From positions 1 through 64,000 of the forward strand of contig DASVRA010000028.1 of NCBI GenBank assembly GCA_036388855.1: 64,000 bases of DNA. The letters run 5' to 3'. This stretch comes from DASVRA01 sp036388855. Its GTDB lineage: Bacteria; Pseudomonadota; Alphaproteobacteria; Caulobacterales; Caulobacteraceae. Within the stretch, counting starts at the first letter, position 1. Each line of letters begins with the position of its first letter. Both the position numbers and the translations under genes were made by a program. The notes beneath the pieces were generated by a model, which ran no database searches, had not been told where the DNA came from, and saw only the letters and a program-made list of their open reading frames with translations. Below are positions 33,541-43,811 of this stretch, piece after piece.

Positions 33541-36225
33541 TCAGGATAGCAGGGCCTTGAGCCGGTAGAGCACGTCCAGCGCCTCGCGCGGGCTCATGCC
33601 GTCGAGGTCGAGCGCGATCAGTTCGCGTTCGGCCGCGCTAGGCTCGCCCACTCCCGGCTTAGTGGCGAGGGGCAGGGCGAACAGCGGGAGGTCGTCCAGC
33701 CGCGCCGGCGAGGAAGGATCGGCTTCCAGCCGTTGGAGCACTTCGCGCGCGCGGGCGACCACGGGAGGGGGCACGCCGGCCAGCTTGGCCACCTGGACTC
33801 CGTAGGAGCGGTCGGCTGGGCCGGGGCGGGCTTCGTGCAGGAAGACTAGATCGCCGTTCCACTCCTTGGCGCGGAGCGAGAGGTTGCAGACGTGGGCGAG
33901 GCGGCCCTCCAGCCGCGCCAGCTCATGGTAGTGGGTGGCGAACAGGGCGCGGCAGCGGTTGGCGTCGTGCAAGGCCTCGGCGCAGGCCCAGGCGATCGCC
34001 AGGCCGTCGTAGGTGGCGGTGCCGCGGCCGATCTCGTCGAGGATCACCAGCGAACGCGGGGTGGCCTGGGTGAGGATGGCGGCGGTCTCGACCATCTCGG
34101 CCATAAAGGTGGAGCGGCCGCGCGCCAGGTCGTCGGCCGCGCCCACGCGGCTGAACAGCCGGTCGACCACGCCCAGCCGCAGGCGTCTGGCGGGCACGAA
34201 GCAGCCGGCCTGGGCCAGCACCGCGAGGAGCGCGTTCTGGCGAAGATACGTGGATTTGCCGGCCATATTCGGCCCGGTGACGATCGCCAGCCGCGCCGCG
34301 CTTCCGCCCGCGCCGTCGAGGCGGCAGTCGTTGGGGGTGAAGGGTTCGCCCGCGCGCTTGACCGCCGCCTCCACCACGGGGTGACGGGCGGCCTCGGCCT
34401 CGAAAGCGAGGCTTTCGTCCACCTCGGGCCGCACGGCCTGCGCCTCCTCAGCCCACTCGGCCAAACCCGCGGCCACGTCGAGCCGGGCCAGCGCCTCGGC
34501 GGCGGCCTGGATTTCACCGGCGAGCCCTCGCGCCTCCTCCCGCCAAGCCTCGAAGGCTTCCAGTTCGATCGCCAGCGCCCGCTCACCCGCCTGGGCGATG
34601 CGGGCGTCGAGTTCGGCCAGCTCAACGGTGGTGAAGCGCACCTGATTGGCCAGGGTCTGGCGGTGGATGAACGTCGCACTGAGCGGCGGCTTCGTCAGAG
34701 GCTCTGCCTGCCTGGCCGAGGTCTCGAGGAAGTAGCCCAGCACCGCGTTGTGTTTTACTCGTAAAGGAACCCCGCTCTCCCGTTGCAGCCGGGCCTCCAG
34801 CTCGGCGATGACCTTACGGCTGTCGTCGCGCAGCGTCCGCGCCGCATCCAGCTCCGGCCGCACGCCGGGAGCGGTGAAGCCGCCGTCGCGGGGGTTCATC
34901 GGCAGATCGGGCCCGAGTCCGCGCTCCAGCCGCGCCTGGAAGGCGAACAGCTCCGGATACGCGGCGGCGTCGAGCGCCTTGATCGCCTTGCCGATCTCGA
35001 AGGGCGGCCGTCCGAGCAACTCCGTTTCGCCCGCGACCAGCCGGCCGAGCAGCCGCCCCGCCATCAGCCCGTCGCGCAAGGCGCCGAGGTCGCGCGGCCC
35101 GCCGCGCCCGAGCGCCAGGCGAGACAGCGCCCGCGCCATGTCCGGCGAGCCTTTCAGCGCCGCGCGCAGCCGCTCGCGCAGCGGCCGGCGCTCGACAAAC
35201 CAGCCGACCGCATCCAGCCGCTGGCTGATCCGGTCCGGGTCGAGCAGCGGGCGCGACAGCCGCGCCGCCAGCAGCCGCGCGCCGCCCGAGGTGACGGTGC
35301 GGTCGATCACGCCCAGCAGCGAGCCCTCCCGGGCGCCGGACGTGCTGCGCTCAATCTCCAGGCTCGCGCGGGTGGCGGGGTCGATGGACATGACGTCCGC
35401 CTGGCCAGCACGCCTGGGCGGGCGGAGCGCGGGGAGCCGCCCGGCCTGGGTGGCCTCCAGGTGCGCGGCGATCAGGCCGAGAGCCGAGACCTCCGCTCCC
35501 GTCAGCTGACCGAAGCCGTCCAGCGTCTCCACGCCATAGAGCCGCTTCAGCCGCGCCTCCGAGGCCGCCGGTTCCGCCGTGGCCGACGGCATCGGCTGCA
35601 CCAGCCCGCCGCAGGTCTTCAGCGCCTGGGCCAGCTCTGCGTCGGCGAACAGGCGGTCGGGGACCAGGGTCTCCGAGGGCGACAGGGCCGAGAGGGCCGC
35701 GCCTAGGTCCTCGCGGGCCACCACCCAGCATTCGACCTCGCCGGTGGAGACCTCGACAGCCGCCACCGCTGCCTGACCGGCCCGCACCGCGACCGCCGCC
35801 AGCCGGTTGGCGCCCCGAGCGTCGAGCAACCCGTCTTCGGTCAGGGTGCCGGGCGTCACCACCCGGGTGACCTCGCGCCGCACCACCGACTTGGAGCCGC
35901 GCTTTCGCGCTTCGGCCGGATCCTCCATCTGCTCGCAGACGGCGACCTTGAACCCCGCCCGGATCAGCTTGGCTAGGTAGGCTTCGGCTGCGTGTACCGG
36001 CACCCCAGCCATCGGGATCGGCTCGCCCGCGTGCGTGCCCCGGTGCGTCAACGCGATGCCGAGCGCCTGGGCCGCGCGCGCCGCGTCCTCGAAGAACAGT
36101 TCGTAGAAATCCCCCATGCGGAAGAACACCAGCGCGTCGGGCTGGCGCGCCTTGGCCGCGAAGAACTGCGCCATGACGGGCGAGGCGTCGGCGGGAATGG
36201 CCGGGGTGGTTGCGGCTGAGCTCAC
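33541..36225 (-). CDS. mutS: DNA mismatch repair protein MutS
   Basis: An 894-residue mismatch-recognition ATPase. The mismatch-wedge motif FYELF is at 40-44, inside FFRMGDFYELFFEDAARA. The connector, lever and clamp domains fill the middle. The ABC-type ATPase has GPNMAGKSTYLRQ (near 650), STFMAEMVETAAILTQAT and the Walker B-type LVILDEIGRGTATYDGLA. The start is GTG at 36225, 60 bp beyond the dnaJ stop. No mutL is in the window. It probably shares a transcript with glnD. Confidence 0.95.
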   Translation of the reverse strand: MSSAATTPAIPADASPVMAQFFAAKARQPDALVFFRMGDFYELFFEDAARAAQALGIALTHRGTHAGEPIPMAGVPVHAAEAYLAKLIRAGFKVAVCEQMEDPAEARKRGSKSVVRREVTRVVTPGTLTEDGLLDARGANRLAAVAVRAGQAAVAAVEVSTGEVECWVVAREDLGAALSALSPSETLVPDRLFADAELAQALKTCGGLVQPMPSATAEPAASEARLKRLYGVETLDGFGQLTGAEVSALGLIAAHLEATQAGRLPALRPPRRAGQADVMSIDPATRASLEIERSTSGAREGSLLGVIDRTVTSGGARLLAARLSRPLLDPDRISQRLDAVGWFVERRPLRERLRAALKGSPDMARALSRLALGRGGPRDLGALRDGLMAGRLLGRLVAGETELLGRPPFEIGKAIKALDAAAYPELFAFQARLERGLGPDLPMNPRDGGFTAPGVRPELDAARTLRDDSRKVIAELEARLQRESGVPLRVKHNAVLGYFLETSARQAEPLTKPPLSATFIHRQTLANQVRFTTVELAELDARIAQAGERALAIELEAFEAWREEARGLAGEIQAAAEALARLDVAAGLAEWAEEAQAVRPEVDESLAFEAEAARHPVVEAAVKRAGEPFTPNDCRLDGAGGSAARLAIVTGPNMAGKSTYLRQNALLAVLAQAGCFVPARRLRLGVVDRLFSRVGAADDLARGRSTFMAEMVETAAILTQATPRSLVILDEIGRGTATYDGLAIAWACAEALHDANRCRALFATHYHELARLEGRLAHVCNLSLRAKEWNGDLVFLHEARPGPADRSYGVQVAKLAGVPPPVVARAREVLQRLEADPSSPARLDDLPLFALPLATKPGVGEPSAAERELIALDLDGMSPREALDVLYRLKALLS

Positions 36226-36285
36226 CAGCCGACGCTAGTCCGGAGCGGGCGAGTCTTAAACCCTAACGGGGATCGAAGCTGGGGA

Positions 36286-37455
36286 TCAGACCCGCTCTTC
36301 CGCCCCGGTCACCTCTTCCCAGAACCGCTTCGCCTTGCCCATGAAGCCGGAGGCGCGGGGGTGGTGCTTGTCGCCGCAGGAGCCGGCGAGTTCGGCCATC
36401 AGCGCCTTTTGACGGGCGTTCAGCCGCGTGGGGGTCTCGACGAACAGCTCGACCAGCAGATCGCCGCGCTCGCGGCCGCGCAATGAGGGCATGCCGCGGC
36501 CCTTCAGGCGCAGCTTGTGGCCGGTCTGGGCGCCTTCGGGGACATGCACCGGGATGCGGCATTGCCCGTCGCAGCCGGGGCCGCCCTTCAGGCAGGGGGC
36601 CTCGATTTCGCCGCCGAGCGCGGCGACGCACATGGGGACAGGAACGGTGCAGAGCAGGTCCAGGCCATCGCGCTCGAACAGCTCGTGCGGCTTGACCGCC
36701 AGGAAGATATAGAGGTCGCCGCGCGGGCCGCCGCGTTCGCCGGCGTTGCCTTCGCCGGAGAGGCGGATGCGGGCGCCGTCGTCGACGCCGGGGGGGATTT
36801 TGACCTCGAGCTTGCGCTCGCGGCGCACCTGGCCCTGGCCGTGGCAGGCGGCGCAGGGGTCGGTGACCACACGGCCGGCGCCGCCGCAACGGGGGCAGGT
36901 GCGCTCGATCTGGAAGAAACCGTTGGCCTGGCGCACGCTGCCCGAGCCGTTGCAGCTGCGGCAGGTCTGGGGCTCGGAGCCCGGCTTGGCGCCCGAGCCG
37001 TGGCAGGTCTCGCAGCTCAGCGCGACGGGCACCTTGATCTCGACCGTGGCGCCGGCGAAGGCCTGCTCCAGGCTGATCTCCAGGTCGTATCGCAGGTCCT
37101 GGCCTCGGCGCGGCCCCTGCTGGCGGCGCCGGCCGCCGCCGAACATGTCGCCGAAGGCGTCGCCGAACACTTCCGAGAAGATGTCGTGGATGTCGTGGAA
37201 ACCGGCGCCATTCCCGTTCATGCCTTCGACGCCGGCGTGGCCGAAGCGGTCGTAGGCGGCGCGCTTGTTGGGATCCGACAGGACGGCGTAGGCCTGGTTC
37301 AATTCCTTGAACTTGGCCTCGGCGTCCTTGCAGCCGCCGTGACGGTCGGGGTGGCACTCCATTGCCGCCTTCCGGAAGGCCTTCTTCAGGTCATCGGGCG
37401 AGACGCCCCGCTCGACCCCCAGGACTTCGTAGTAATCGCGCGCGGCGACCGTCAT
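36286..37455 (-). CDS. dnaJ: Chaperone protein DnaJ (Hsp40)
   Basis: A 389-residue type I J-protein that hands clients to DnaK and stimulates its ATPase. The J domain carries HPD at 35-37. The G/F-rich linker includes DAFGDMFGGG. Four zinc CxxCxGxG repeats are present (CETCHGSG, CRSCNGSG, CPRCGGAG, CAACHGQG). The C-terminal beta domains follow. ATG at 37455 gives MTVAARDYYEVLG; a GTG 7 codons upstream is less likely. It lies 153 bp downstream of dnaK with a hairpin between, so it is probably cotranscribed with reduced read-through. Confidence 0.95.
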   Translation of the reverse strand: MTVAARDYYEVLGVERGVSPDDLKKAFRKAAMECHPDRHGGCKDAEAKFKELNQAYAVLSDPNKRAAYDRFGHAGVEGMNGNGAGFHDIHDIFSEVFGDAFGDMFGGGRRRQQGPRRGQDLRYDLEISLEQAFAGATVEIKVPVALSCETCHGSGAKPGSEPQTCRSCNGSGSVRQANGFFQIERTCPRCGGAGRVVTDPCAACHGQGQVRRERKLEVKIPPGVDDGARIRLSGEGNAGERGGPRGDLYIFLAVKPHELFERDGLDLLCTVPVPMCVAALGGEIEAPCLKGGPGCDGQCRIPVHVPEGAQTGHKLRLKGRGMPSLRGRERGDLLVELFVETPTRLNARQKALMAELAGSCGDKHHPRASGFMGKAKRFWEEVTGAEERV

Positions 37456-37566
37456 TGCGCGTGTACCCCGTTCCACCCGACCTGCGCCGTAGACGTGGGT
37501 GCGGCGCAGCCGTGTGACAAGCTCATGACGCTGACCTGATTAAGCAATGCGACGATTTGTGCGGGT

Positions 37567-37602
37567 CGGCTCCTCCCCCGCCGCCTGGCAGAGGAGGAGC
37601 CG
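37567..37602 (-). promoter_or_regulatory. dnaK-dnaJ intercistronic hairpin
   Basis: Positions 37567-37576 and 37593-37602 form a perfect 10-bp inverted repeat, starting 6 bp after the dnaK stop. No T-run follows on the minus strand. It could lower dnaJ relative to dnaK or stabilise the dnaK message. Confidence 0.5.
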
Positions 37603-37608
37603 CTGGGC

Positions 37609-39516
<1,908 letters not shown>

Positions 39517-39666
39517 GGGTCTTCTCGTTCTCCCTTGTGGCGGACGGACGCTTGAGGCCTCGTCGAGCGCCTGCCGATGATCCGTCCCCGGTCGATCAGT
39601 TGTTACTCAAGGAGGCGGATGGCGGCCTCCACGCCGTGGCGCAGCTTCGCCGCGCCCTCGGCGCCG

Positions 39667-39694
39667 ATATGGGGACAGGCCGAACCGCATCAAG
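39667..39694 (-). promoter_or_regulatory. Heat-shock (sigma-32) promoter of dnaKJ
   Basis: On the minus strand CTTGAT (39694-39689), a 14-base spacer and CCCCATAT (39674-39667) closely match the sigma-32 consensus CTTGAA-N13/15-CCCCATNT. Transcription would start near 39,660. The TGA stop of oxyR lies inside the -35 element. Confidence 0.85.
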
Positions 39695-40679
39695 GGCGCT
39701 GGCGGCGGCGGGGTTGGCCGCCTTCACGTCGATTTTGGCTGTGCGGCCCTCCTTTGCGCGGCTCCTCTGGAGCAGGACGACCGGCCTGTGCCGCCTCGCG
39801 GAAGGCGTCCGTCAGCAGCTCCGCTTCCGCCTTGCGCGCTGACCCGGCGCGCCAGACGACCACGATCTCGCGGCTGGGATGTTCCGCCGCCAGGGGCCGC
39901 ACGCTGACCGGCGCGTCCCGCGCCAGCCCCGCCTCCACCGCCATCGCCGGCGCCAGCGACACCCCCAGCCCAGAGCCCACCATCTGCACCAGCGTCTGCA
40001 GCGAAGTGGCTGCGAAAGCTTCCTCGGAAAGGCTCGGCGGGCCGAGCCCGCATGCCGCCAGCGCGTGTTCCCGCAGGCAATGGCCGCCTTCCAGCAGGAT
40101 CAGCCCCTCGTCCTCCAGCGCCTGCGGCGTGATCCGTTCCGACGCCGCCAGCCTATGGCCCGCCGGCACGAGCGCCATCAGATCGTCGTCGCCGACATGG
40201 GCGCTGCGCAGGCCGGTCAGGTCATAGGGCAAGGCGATCAGGGCCGCGTCCAAGGCGCCCGACCGTAATGACGCGACCAGCCGGTGGCTGAGGTCCTCGC
40301 GCAAGTAAAGGCGAAGGCGCGGGAACCGCTCTCGCAGCAGCGGCAGGGCCTTTGGCAGCAGGTAAGGCGCGATGGTCGGGATCACGCCGAGGCGGAACCG
40401 CCCGGACAGCGGTTGGCCGGCGCTGCGGGCGGCCTGCACCAGTTCTTCCAGCTGGCCGAGGATGACGCCGGCGCGGTCGACCGCCTGGCGGCCAGCCTCG
40501 GTCAGGATCGCACCGGAGCGGGCCCGCTCCACCACCGGCGCGCCCAGCGTCCGCTCCAGCTCCTGGATGCCGGCCGAAAGGGTGGGTTGGGTGACGGCCG
40601 CCGCTTCCGCGGCCCGGCTGAACGAGCCGTGTTCGGCCAGGAGCTTCAGGTACTGCAGTTGCCGGACCGACGGAAGCAT
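39690..40679 (-). CDS. oxyR: LysR-type peroxide sensor OxyR
   Basis: A 329-residue hydrogen-peroxide-responsive regulator. The N-terminal winged HTH (about 1-60: QLQYLKLLAEHGSFSRAAEA) is followed by the effector domain with redox Cys C201 and C210 in GGHCLREHALAAC, the same spacing as E. coli C199/C208. It is divergent from ahpC, and an OxyR box lies in the shared promoter. The C-terminus extends about 25 residues beyond the norm with Pro/Arg-rich sequence (EGGQPRRRQRP). Its stop codon is in the dnaK heat-shock promoter. Confidence 0.95.
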   Translation of the reverse strand: MLPSVRQLQYLKLLAEHGSFSRAAEAAAVTQPTLSAGIQELERTLGAPVVERARSGAILTEAGRQAVDRAGVILGQLEELVQAARSAGQPLSGRFRLGVIPTIAPYLLPKALPLLRERFPRLRLYLREDLSHRLVASLRSGALDAALIALPYDLTGLRSAHVGDDDLMALVPAGHRLAASERITPQALEDEGLILLEGGHCLREHALAACGLGPPSLSEEAFAATSLQTLVQMVGSGLGVSLAPAMAVEAGLARDAPVSVRPLAAEHPSREIVVVWRAGSARKAEAELLTDAFREAAQAGRPAPEEPRKGGPHSQNRREGGQPRRRQRP

Positions 40680-40688
40680 CAGCGCAAT

Positions 40689-40703
40689 ATAGATAAATTC
40701 TAT
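40689..40703. promoter_or_regulatory. OxyR-binding site
   Basis: ATAGATAAATTCTAT matches the OxyR half-operator ATAG-N7-CTAT. It lies 9 bp upstream of the oxyR start codon and 22 bp upstream of the ahpC -35 element, well placed for autorepression of oxyR and activation of ahpC. The next expected half-operator downstream is degenerate (ending CGAT). Confidence 0.75.
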
Positions 40704-40725
40704 CGATTACGCAAAAATGTTCGAT

Positions 40726-40754
40726 TTGAACAATACAACGGCTGGACCTATATG
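40726..40754 (+). promoter_or_regulatory. Sigma-70 promoter of ahpC
   Basis: TTGAAC (40726-40731), a 17-base spacer and TATATG (40749-40754) form a good housekeeping promoter. Transcription would begin near 40,761, giving a leader of about 46 bases. The OxyR box is just upstream of the -35 element. Confidence 0.75.
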
Positions 40755-40806
40755 CCCGCTCAGCCGGGTTGCTCGGCGAGCCATTCACCCATTCCAGGAG
40801 ACAACG

Positions 40807-41364
40807 ATGCTGGGCGTCGGAGAGAAGCTGCCGAACTTCAAGGTCGTGGGCGTGAAGCCCGGGTTCATGCGCCACGAGGAGCGCGGCGAGAGCGCCTTCG
40901 AGGACATCACCCAGGACTCCTTCCCGGGCAAGTGGAAGGTGATCTTCTTCTACCCCAAGGACTTCACCTTCGTCTGCCCGACCGAGATCGCCGAGTTCGC
41001 CAGGCTGAACCGCGAGTTCGAGGATCGCGACGCGGTGGTCATGGGCGGCTCCACCGACAACGAGCATTCCAAGCTCGGCTGGCGGCGCGAGCACCCGGAC
41101 CTGCACAACCTGGCCATCTGGAACTTCGCCGACAGCTCGGCCCGGTTCGCCCAGGCGCTGGGCGTGCTTGACCCGGAAGCCGGCGTGGCCCAGCGCGCCA
41201 CCTTCGTGGTGGACCCGCACGGAACCGTCCAGCACGTCTACGTCACCAATTTAAACGTGGGGCGGAACCCCCAGGACACCCTGCGGGTTCTCGACGCTCT
41301 GCAGACCGACGAACTCTGCCCCTGCAACCGCGCGGTCGGCGGAGAAGTGTTGAAGGCGGCCTAA
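40807..41364 (+). CDS. ahpC: Alkyl hydroperoxide reductase, peroxiredoxin AhpC
   Basis: A 185-residue typical 2-Cys peroxiredoxin that reduces peroxides. The peroxidatic Cys is C57 in DFTFVCPTEIAEF; the C-terminal resolving pair is C171/C173 (ELCPCNRAVGG), as in actinobacterial/AhpD-type AhpC. The electron donor is probably the AhpD encoded next, rather than AhpF. The ATG at 40807 follows CCAGGAGACAACG. A long inverted repeat separates it from ahpD. Expected to be induced by OxyR under peroxide. Confidence 0.96.
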   Translation: MLGVGEKLPNFKVVGVKPGFMRHEERGESAFEDITQDSFPGKWKVIFFYPKDFTFVCPTEIAEFARLNREFEDRDAVVMGGSTDNEHSKLGWRREHPDLHNLAIWNFADSSARFAQALGVLDPEAGVAQRATFVVDPHGTVQHVYVTNLNVGRNPQDTLRVLDALQTDELCPCNRAVGGEVLKAA

Positions 41365-41380
41365 GCGCCGTCCCCGAGTA

Positions 41381-41459
41381 GAGCCCGGAAGCGGCGCCTC
41401 CCCTCCCCAGCCGAGGCCGCCGATCTCCCCCCTGCGGCGGCCCAGCCGCTTCCGGGCTC
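41381..41459 (+). promoter_or_regulatory. ahpC-ahpD intercistronic inverted repeat
   Basis: A perfect 15-bp inverted repeat, GAGCCCGGAAGCGGC at 41381-41395 and its complement at 41445-41459, encloses 49 bases that can form a further GC stem. No T-run follows, so partial termination or message processing/stabilisation between ahpC and ahpD is more likely than full termination. Confidence 0.65.
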
Positions 41460-41486
41460 GAACCTCACCTCATCCCGGAGATGCCC

Positions 41487-42014
41487 ATGTCGCTCGACGC
41501 GCTGCGCGAGGTGCTGCCCGCCTACGCCAAGGACCTGAGCCTGAACCTGTCCTCGCTCGCCAACGAGACGGTGCTGAGCGACCAGCAGAAATGGGGCTGC
41601 TTCCTGGCCTCGGCCCATGCGGTGGGCGAGAAGCAGACGATCAACTCCATCGCCTCGGCGGCCGAGGCCGGCGGTTTGGCGCCGGGAGCGGCGACCGCGG
41701 CCAAGGCGGCCGCGGCGATCATGGGGATGAACAACGTCTACTATCGTTCGCTCCACCTGCTGAACAATCCGGACTACCGCACCTTGCCCGCGCGCCTGCG
41801 GATGAACATCCTTGCCAATCCAGGTGTGGAGAAGGCCGATTTCGAGCTTTGGAGCCTGGCGGTCTCGGCCATCAACGGCTGCGGCATGTGCCTGGAGTCG
41901 CACGAGGCGGAGCTGCGCAAGCGCAACGTCTCCAACATCCAGATCCAGGCGGCGCTGCGCATCGGCGCGGTGGTCAACGCCGTGGCGCGGGTGCTGGCGG
42001 CCGAGGCGGCCTAG
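41487..42014 (+). CDS. ahpD: Alkyl hydroperoxidase AhpD
   Basis: A 175-residue helical carboxymuconolactone-decarboxylase-like disulfide reductase that recycles AhpC, with lipoamide as likely electron source. The active-site CxxC is C132-x-x-C135 (INGCGMCLESHE), with conserved H139. The second ATG (41487) is the better start because GGAG then sits six bases upstream. The neighbouring lpdA is 27 kb away. The last four bases overlap the convergent coq7 stop. Confidence 0.95.
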   Translation: MSLDALREVLPAYAKDLSLNLSSLANETVLSDQQKWGCFLASAHAVGEKQTINSIASAAEAGGLAPGAATAAKAAAAIMGMNNVYYRSLHLLNNPDYRTLPARLRMNILANPGVEKADFELWSLAVSAINGCGMCLESHEAELRKRNVSNIQIQAALRIGAVVNAVARVLAAEAA

Positions 42015-42577
42015 ACCCGCTCCGCCACCTTGATGGCGGCTCGGCAGCCGGCGCGAATGACGCCGGACAGCAGGCGATAGCCCGGAGTTTTACGGGCGCC
42101 GCCCTCGACCGCGTAGTCCTGGTGCGCCAGTTCGTCGGCGCGGAACTGTTCCAGCCGGCCCGCCAGTTCCGGCTCGCGGTCCTTCAGCTCGGCGATCTGG
42201 CCGGCGTAGTGCTTCTCGATCACGTCCTCGACCGCGTCGGTGCAGGCGTGGGCGGCGCGCTCGCCCATCAGAGCGGTGGCGGCGCCGAGCGCAAAGCCGG
42301 CGGCGCGCCAGACGGGCGCCAGCGCGCTTGGGCGCGCCCGCTCGCGGGTGAGCAGTTTGTCGAAGGCGGCGAGGTGGGCGGCTTCGCCCTGCTCCATTTC
42401 GTCGAGCTCCGCGGCCAGGGCGGCCCTGCCCGGCGCTTGGCCGAGCACCGCCCGCTGGCCCCGGTAGATGTAGACGGCCGCCAACTCGCCGGCGTGGTCG
42501 ACGCGCAGCATCTCCTCGCGCCGGCGGCGCATGGCGCCGAGGCCGGGACGGGGCGGGGTGGGGCGATGGCCGCGCAT
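42011..42577 (-). CDS. coq7: Coq7-type demethoxyubiquinone hydroxylase
   Basis: A 188-residue di-iron membrane-associated enzyme of ubiquinone synthesis that hydroxylates demethoxyubiquinone. Iron-ligand repeats are visible: E31 in RVDHAGELAAVYIYRGQ, E65-x-x-H68 in EQGEAAH, then DAVEDVIEKHY and ADELAHQDYA. A central helix pair (APVWRAAGFALGAATALMG) suits membrane binding. The ATG at 42577 shares a base with the dsbB stop (TGATG), so translation is coupled. Confidence 0.93.
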   Translation of the reverse strand: MRGHRPTPPRPGLGAMRRRREEMLRVDHAGELAAVYIYRGQRAVLGQAPGRAALAAELDEMEQGEAAHLAAFDKLLTRERARPSALAPVWRAAGFALGAATALMGERAAHACTDAVEDVIEKHYAGQIAELKDREPELAGRLEQFRADELAHQDYAVEGGARKTPGYRLLSGVIRAGCRAAIKVAERV

Positions 42578-43125
42578 CAGGCGGTCTCCGGCAGGCGCTG
42601 TGGCGGCAGCTGGCGCAGGTAGCGGGGCTGGAGCGCGGCCCAGGCGCTGAGACCCGCCAGCACCAGCGAGGCGACCGCGTTCCATCCGGCCATGGACAGC
42701 CCCAGGAACACCCAGGCCGCCTCGTCGCAACGCGGCGCCTCGACCTTCGCCCCGCCCAGGGCCGCGGCCATGGCGTCGGCGGTGGCGCCTCCGCTCGCGG
42801 CGGCGCAGGCGTCGGGCCCCGGCCACCACTTCCACTCGGCGCCCGCGTGATAGGCGGCGACGCCTGCCCCGACCAGGAAGATCACGGCAAGGGCCGCGCT
42901 GAACAGGCGGCAGAGCCAGACGCGGTGGTAAACGCGATCAACGGCCACCGCAGCCACGCCGACGGCCAGCGCGGCCCAGTAGACCTCGCGCTGGCGCAGG
43001 CACAGGAGGCAGGGCTCCAGGCCGCCTATGGACTGGAAGCCGTGGGCGATGGCCAGCATGGCGGCCGAGGCGAGCGCCGCGACCACCGGCCAGCGGGCGA
43101 GCAGCAGGGCCACCGGTTCCTTCAT
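42577..43125 (-). CDS. dsbB: Disulfide bond formation protein DsbB
   Basis: A 182-residue inner-membrane protein that reoxidises DsbA and passes electrons to ubiquinone. Four membrane helices are present. The first periplasmic Cys pair is C39/C42 (GLEPCLLCLRQRE) and the second is C107/C133 (GPDACAAAS and APRCDEAAW). The ATG at 43125 follows AGGGTGG; a GTG three codons upstream is possible. It is translationally coupled to coq7, a biosynthesis gene for its own electron acceptor. dsbA is not in the window. Confidence 0.92.
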   Translation of the reverse strand: MKEPVALLLARWPVVAALASAAMLAIAHGFQSIGGLEPCLLCLRQREVYWAALAVGVAAVAVDRVYHRVWLCRLFSAALAVIFLVGAGVAAYHAGAEWKWWPGPDACAAASGGATADAMAAALGGAKVEAPRCDEAAWVFLGLSMAGWNAVASLVLAGLSAWAALQPRYLRQLPPQRLPETA

Positions 43126-43135
43126 CGCCGCCACC

Positions 43136-43714
43136 CTAGCCCAACAGCTTCACCAGGAGGAAGCCGCCGACCAGCAGCGCCAGGGCGATCGCCGCAGCGG
43201 TGTAGAGCCGCCGCTCGATCACCGGCAGCAGCGCCGGCCCGAAGCGCTTGATCACGAAGGCGACTAGGAAAAATCGCGCCGACCGAGTCGCCACGGAAGC
43301 GGCCATGAACACCGGGAAGCTGAACGCCGCGAGCCCCGAAGTGATGGTCACCAGTTTATAGGGGATTGGCGTGGCACCCTTGATCAGGATCACCCATAGG
43401 CCCCACCGGTCATACCATTCGCGGAACGCCTCCAGCCCCTCGCGATGGCCGAGCAGGGCCAAGAGCTGCCTGCCGATGTCTCCGGCGAAATATCCGATCG
43501 CATAGCCGGCGATCCCCCCGAGCACGGAAGCCAGGGTGCAGATGGCCGCATAGCGCCAGGCGCGCTCCGGCCGGGCCAGCACCATGGGCGCAAGCATCAC
43601 GTCCGGAGGGATGGGGAACACCGAACTCTCGGCGAACGACACCACGGCCAGCCACCACGGCGCCCGCCGGCTCGCGGCCAGCGCCATGGTCCCGTGGTAG
43701 AGGCGGCGGAGCAA
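43136..43714 (-). CDS. YqaA/DedA-like inner-membrane protein
   Basis: A 192-residue polytopic protein of the VTT/DedA superfamily: WLAVVSFAESSVFPIPPDVM, the YAIGYFAGDIGRQLLALLG loop, and LIKGATPIPYKLVTITSGL carrying the typical Pro/Gly turn. Such proteins are linked to lipid scrambling and envelope homeostasis. A TTG at 43714 (LLRRLYHGT) gives the family-like N-terminus; another TTG at 43771 or the ATG inside MALAAS are alternatives. It reads in the same direction as dsbB, 10 bp upstream, and is likely in that operon. Confidence 0.85.
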   Translation of the reverse strand: MLRRLYHGTMALAASRRAPWWLAVVSFAESSVFPIPPDVMLAPMVLARPERAWRYAAICTLASVLGGIAGYAIGYFAGDIGRQLLALLGHREGLEAFREWYDRWGLWVILIKGATPIPYKLVTITSGLAAFSFPVFMAASVATRSARFFLVAFVIKRFGPALLPVIERRLYTAAAIALALLVGGFLLVKLLG

Positions 43715-43811
43715 AAGCGGTGAGGTCCTGCGGCGGGCCGGCTGTGTCGCCCATGCGGGTGGCGGGATCAAGCGGAGCGAGCCCGGCTCTGGCCGGCGCG
43801 TAACGACGGGC

